From Luidia sarsii (lineage: Eukaryota > Echinodermata > Asteroidea > Paxillosida > Luidiidae), in the NCBI GenBank assembly GCA_949987565.1, contig OX465111.1:2218494-2282493 (forward strand): a stretch of 64,000 bases of DNA. Direction: 5' to 3'. Position 1 is the stretch's first letter. Every line of letters starts with the position of its first letter. Below, piece by piece: positions 61,980 to 64,000 of this stretch. The translations under genes were made by a program, and so were the position numbers. The notes below the pieces were generated by a model. It had not been told where the DNA came from and did not search any database. It worked only from the letters and a program-made list of their open reading frames with translations.

Positions 61980-63570
61980 CAATGTCAGGAGGTTCATGGC
62001 TGGACCAAGGGTGAGGAAGTATTTTTTCGGGTCATCGGCTTGCTGACTACCTTGGGATGTGGGGGTTCAAACTTAAACTTTTAAGACTAAAACTAGTACA
62101 AATACCGCCACTTTCCGGTCTACCGGTGATACTGATACAGTGATAGTGATAATACTTAATACTAATACTAGTAGTTTAGTACTAAGTAATACTACTGAGG
62201 CATCAGTGATGTCAAGAGGAGGAGGTGGCCTGTGAGAGATCAGCCCGCCAAGATGCCACCGAGGAAACGGAGACTGAGAGAACGCTGAGAGTGATTGAAG
62301 ACAAAATTCACAGACCTACAGTTGGAACGATTTTAATTTCATGCCCTCACCCAAAAGGCAAATGTCACTTTTTAAACAAAAGAATGAAATACAATTAATG
62401 GAGCCTCATGAATATTAATGAGGGTGCCGAGGTGAATTTTAGTCAGTAAGTAGTTTGCAACATTTTTTGTATATCACTTCCTTAATACATAATAATACTG
62501 TACTTACATAGATTGATTTTTGGATACTTATTATCCCATTCTTATTATATTACCAGATTGCTGGACACAAAGTGGAAGGAGGAGGGTGATCTGAAGGGTA
62601 CTTGGAGGCTCTGGTATGACTGACAAGTCAAGGAGGAGAAAGCTCCCCCCCTGGCTTAGAAGTGAGTTGACCTGGAATTTCTTGAAATAAATCTTAATAA
62701 ACACTGTCCTCAAATTCATCAGAGGTCACAGTGATTTATGGTTTGGTATTCTATTATTTAGCCTCTGTGCCCCTTCAAATATTCCCATAAACATAGAATG
62801 GAATTACCCATTGCATTTAGAGAGTGTCCTTCAAGGATAAAACTCAAACTATGCAACATTCAGATGAGGCCTGATTCCCAAGCTATGTTTCAGATGTTTC
62901 TTTAATGGACAATGAATTGCAAACCTGAGCCCAATTTCATTAAGCTTTTTTGCTTCAACTTAAAAAGTCTTGCTGAATTGGGTCATGTTGAATAGAAATA
63001 AAAAATAATTAAATATCACAGTCAAGCAGGGTAAGCCCTCATTGAATTGATCCAAACTCTTTGAGAGTGATCTTCCTCTCCTCTCTTCACCTTGGCTACA
63101 GTGGACAGGTAACCACAAGAAGATGAGACTTGCTCAGCAGCTTGAGACGGCTAGACACCACACTGCAACCACTGAGGGGTTGAAGCGATCTGAGCTACAA
63201 GATGTTGGTGCTGCTAATCACTAAATAAGAGGGTAGGTTATGGATGCAGTCATGAAAGTGGTTTAATCATGGATGAAGAGGTCAACAATGGTGACTTTTC
63301 AAGGCCCTTATGGCAATGGTTGGATTTCCAGGACTGTAATCTCAACCAGTCAGCCCATGTCCAAAGTTATCGGACATGGCTTCAAATTGCACATGGGTCT
63401 ATGGAAGTAGCAAGCTAGAAGTTGCATCAAATGCCCATAGATGTGTGTTATTTCTTGGCATAGTCATTAGCCAAAAAATTAGGACATGATTTTAGACAAC
63501 TTTCAAAGAACCTGCCAAAATGTTAGGATATTTAGAAGGCTACTTACAAAAACCTTACAATTGTAGTAAG
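61980..63570. other. No gene seen; partial repeat remnants
   Basis: ACTAGTA/AATACT-rich patch at 62085-62200; tail of the palindromic family (TTTTAGTCAGTAAGTAG, TTTGCAACATTTTTTG) at 62436-62470; a fold-back end (CCCAATTTCATTAAGC) at 62931-62946; the word AAGCCCTCATTGAATTGAT at 63029. Confidence 0.4.
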
Positions 63571-63584
63571 TTCTTACCGGGACA

Positions 63585-63770
63585 TTTGAGCAAGGCCTTG
63601 CTGTGATCAAAATGTCTGCACGCGGGTTCAAATCCCGCCAGAGCTGCCTGTAGTTTTTTTTCAGCTGGCAATCAGGCAAAGCACTGAGCACCCGGTGCTT
63701 ATTACGTTAAGTAGGGCAAATCCCCATTGAATTACATTCTCCTCAACACAAAAAACTTATTTTTATCTAT
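63585..63770 (+). mobile_element. SINE fragment with intact tRNA T-arm
   Basis: GCGGG-TTCAAAT-CCCGC (63622-63638) is a perfect T-arm and matches the B-box (GGTTCAAATCC). It is joined on the left to AAGGCCTTGCTGTGATCAAA and ATGTCTG, resembling the palindromic family, and on the right to GGGCAAATCCCCATTGAATT, a word also near 8473 and 63029. No A-box was found in correct position. Confidence 0.45.
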
Positions 63771-63771
63771 G

Positions 63772-63960
63772 CATCAGAACTATAACCTGAGACCTCTTGC
63801 TTAACATATCAGTGCTCTCAATACCTGAGCTATCCAACACTTAGGTGGCAGCCTTCCCAAATAGTAAAGTATCTTTGCCTAGAGTAGGGGGGCTATAGTC
63901 AGAAGCATTTAACAACTAACTCTTGGTATATCTCCGGGGATCATGCCCCCATTTTCATGC
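63772..63960 (-). mobile_element. tRNA-derived SINE, second copy
   Basis: On the minus strand TTGGATAGCTCAGGTATTGA (A-box region, about 63836-63817) is followed by TCTCAGGTTATAGTTC, a degraded B-box. The body beyond 63838 aligns with the element at 24904-25030 (CTTA-GTGG, CCTTCC, AGTCAGAA, ATTAAC/TTAACAACTAAC). Confidence 0.5.
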
Positions 63961-64000
63961 AGATGCAAACACAAATTCGTTGTAAATCTGGTTGAAGCAG

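Noticed and set aside
61211..62046. Frames of Met-Tyr, Cys-Thr or His-Val repeats up to 262 codons
   Set aside because: The self-complementary TACATG repeat yields the same peptides in all frames and on both strands.
62253..62288. MPPRKRRLRER mini-ORF
   Set aside because: Eleven codons, no donor before the stop, no conservation evidence.

Overview
The window is animal nuclear DNA from inside and around one large, intron-rich gene; it has no prokaryotic features. Coding density is very low. The only gene I can name is a retinoid X receptor (RXR, nuclear receptor NR2B group) on the minus strand. Two coding exons are visible. Exon 1 (56643-56664) is a 22-nt coding piece with a strong ATG context. 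Exon 2 (14630-15025) encodes nearly all of the A/B domain and the first two cysteines of the DNA-binding domain. Both splice junctions are canonical and in matching phase (phase 1), with a first intron of about 41.6 kb between them. The rest of the DNA-binding domain and the ligand-binding domain are not seen by eye below 14624 and presumably lie left of the window.

The repeats suggest a marine invertebrate deuterostome, most likely an ambulacrarian (echinoderm or hemichordate). These include islands of the self-complementary TACATG hexamer, many AGGCCTA and ACCGGTA words, a short fold-back element with CCAATTTCATAGAGCCGCTTAAGCG ends (written here in two parts elsewhere), and a family carrying GACGTTTCGATCCTAGCAGG. 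This is inference from pattern familiarity, not from a search, and species cannot be named.

Layout. 1-14.6 kb is the inferred RXR intron 2: fold-back elements, a 1.2-kb GGGCAGGCA minisatellite, TACATG islands, a complete 1,189-bp hAT-like non-autonomous transposon with an 8-bp target duplication (8811-9999), and a tandem cluster of a palindromic repeat just past the exon 2 donor. 14.63-15.03 kb is RXR exon 2. 15.03-56.64 kb is RXR intron 1: satellites, MITE-like elements, a tRNA-derived SINE, a perfect DR5 nuclear-receptor site (16653-16669), and several plus-strand exon-like pieces (39947-40144, 50192-50307, 54061-54211) that could belong to nested genes or be chance. 56.64-57.0 kb is the RXR 5' end with a TATA/RORE-like site. 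57.0-64.0 kb is upstream DNA: a possible divergent exon near 57.8-58.1 kb, CT and GA tracts, the largest TACATG island, and composite SINE remnants.

The most interesting biology is regulatory: an RXR gene whose long introns carry DR5-type sites of the kind bound by RAR/RXR heterodimers, with a ROR/Rev-erb-type site overlapping the putative TATA box. Two consensus matches to the histone mRNA 3' stem-loop, without any histone reading frame, are also unexplained.
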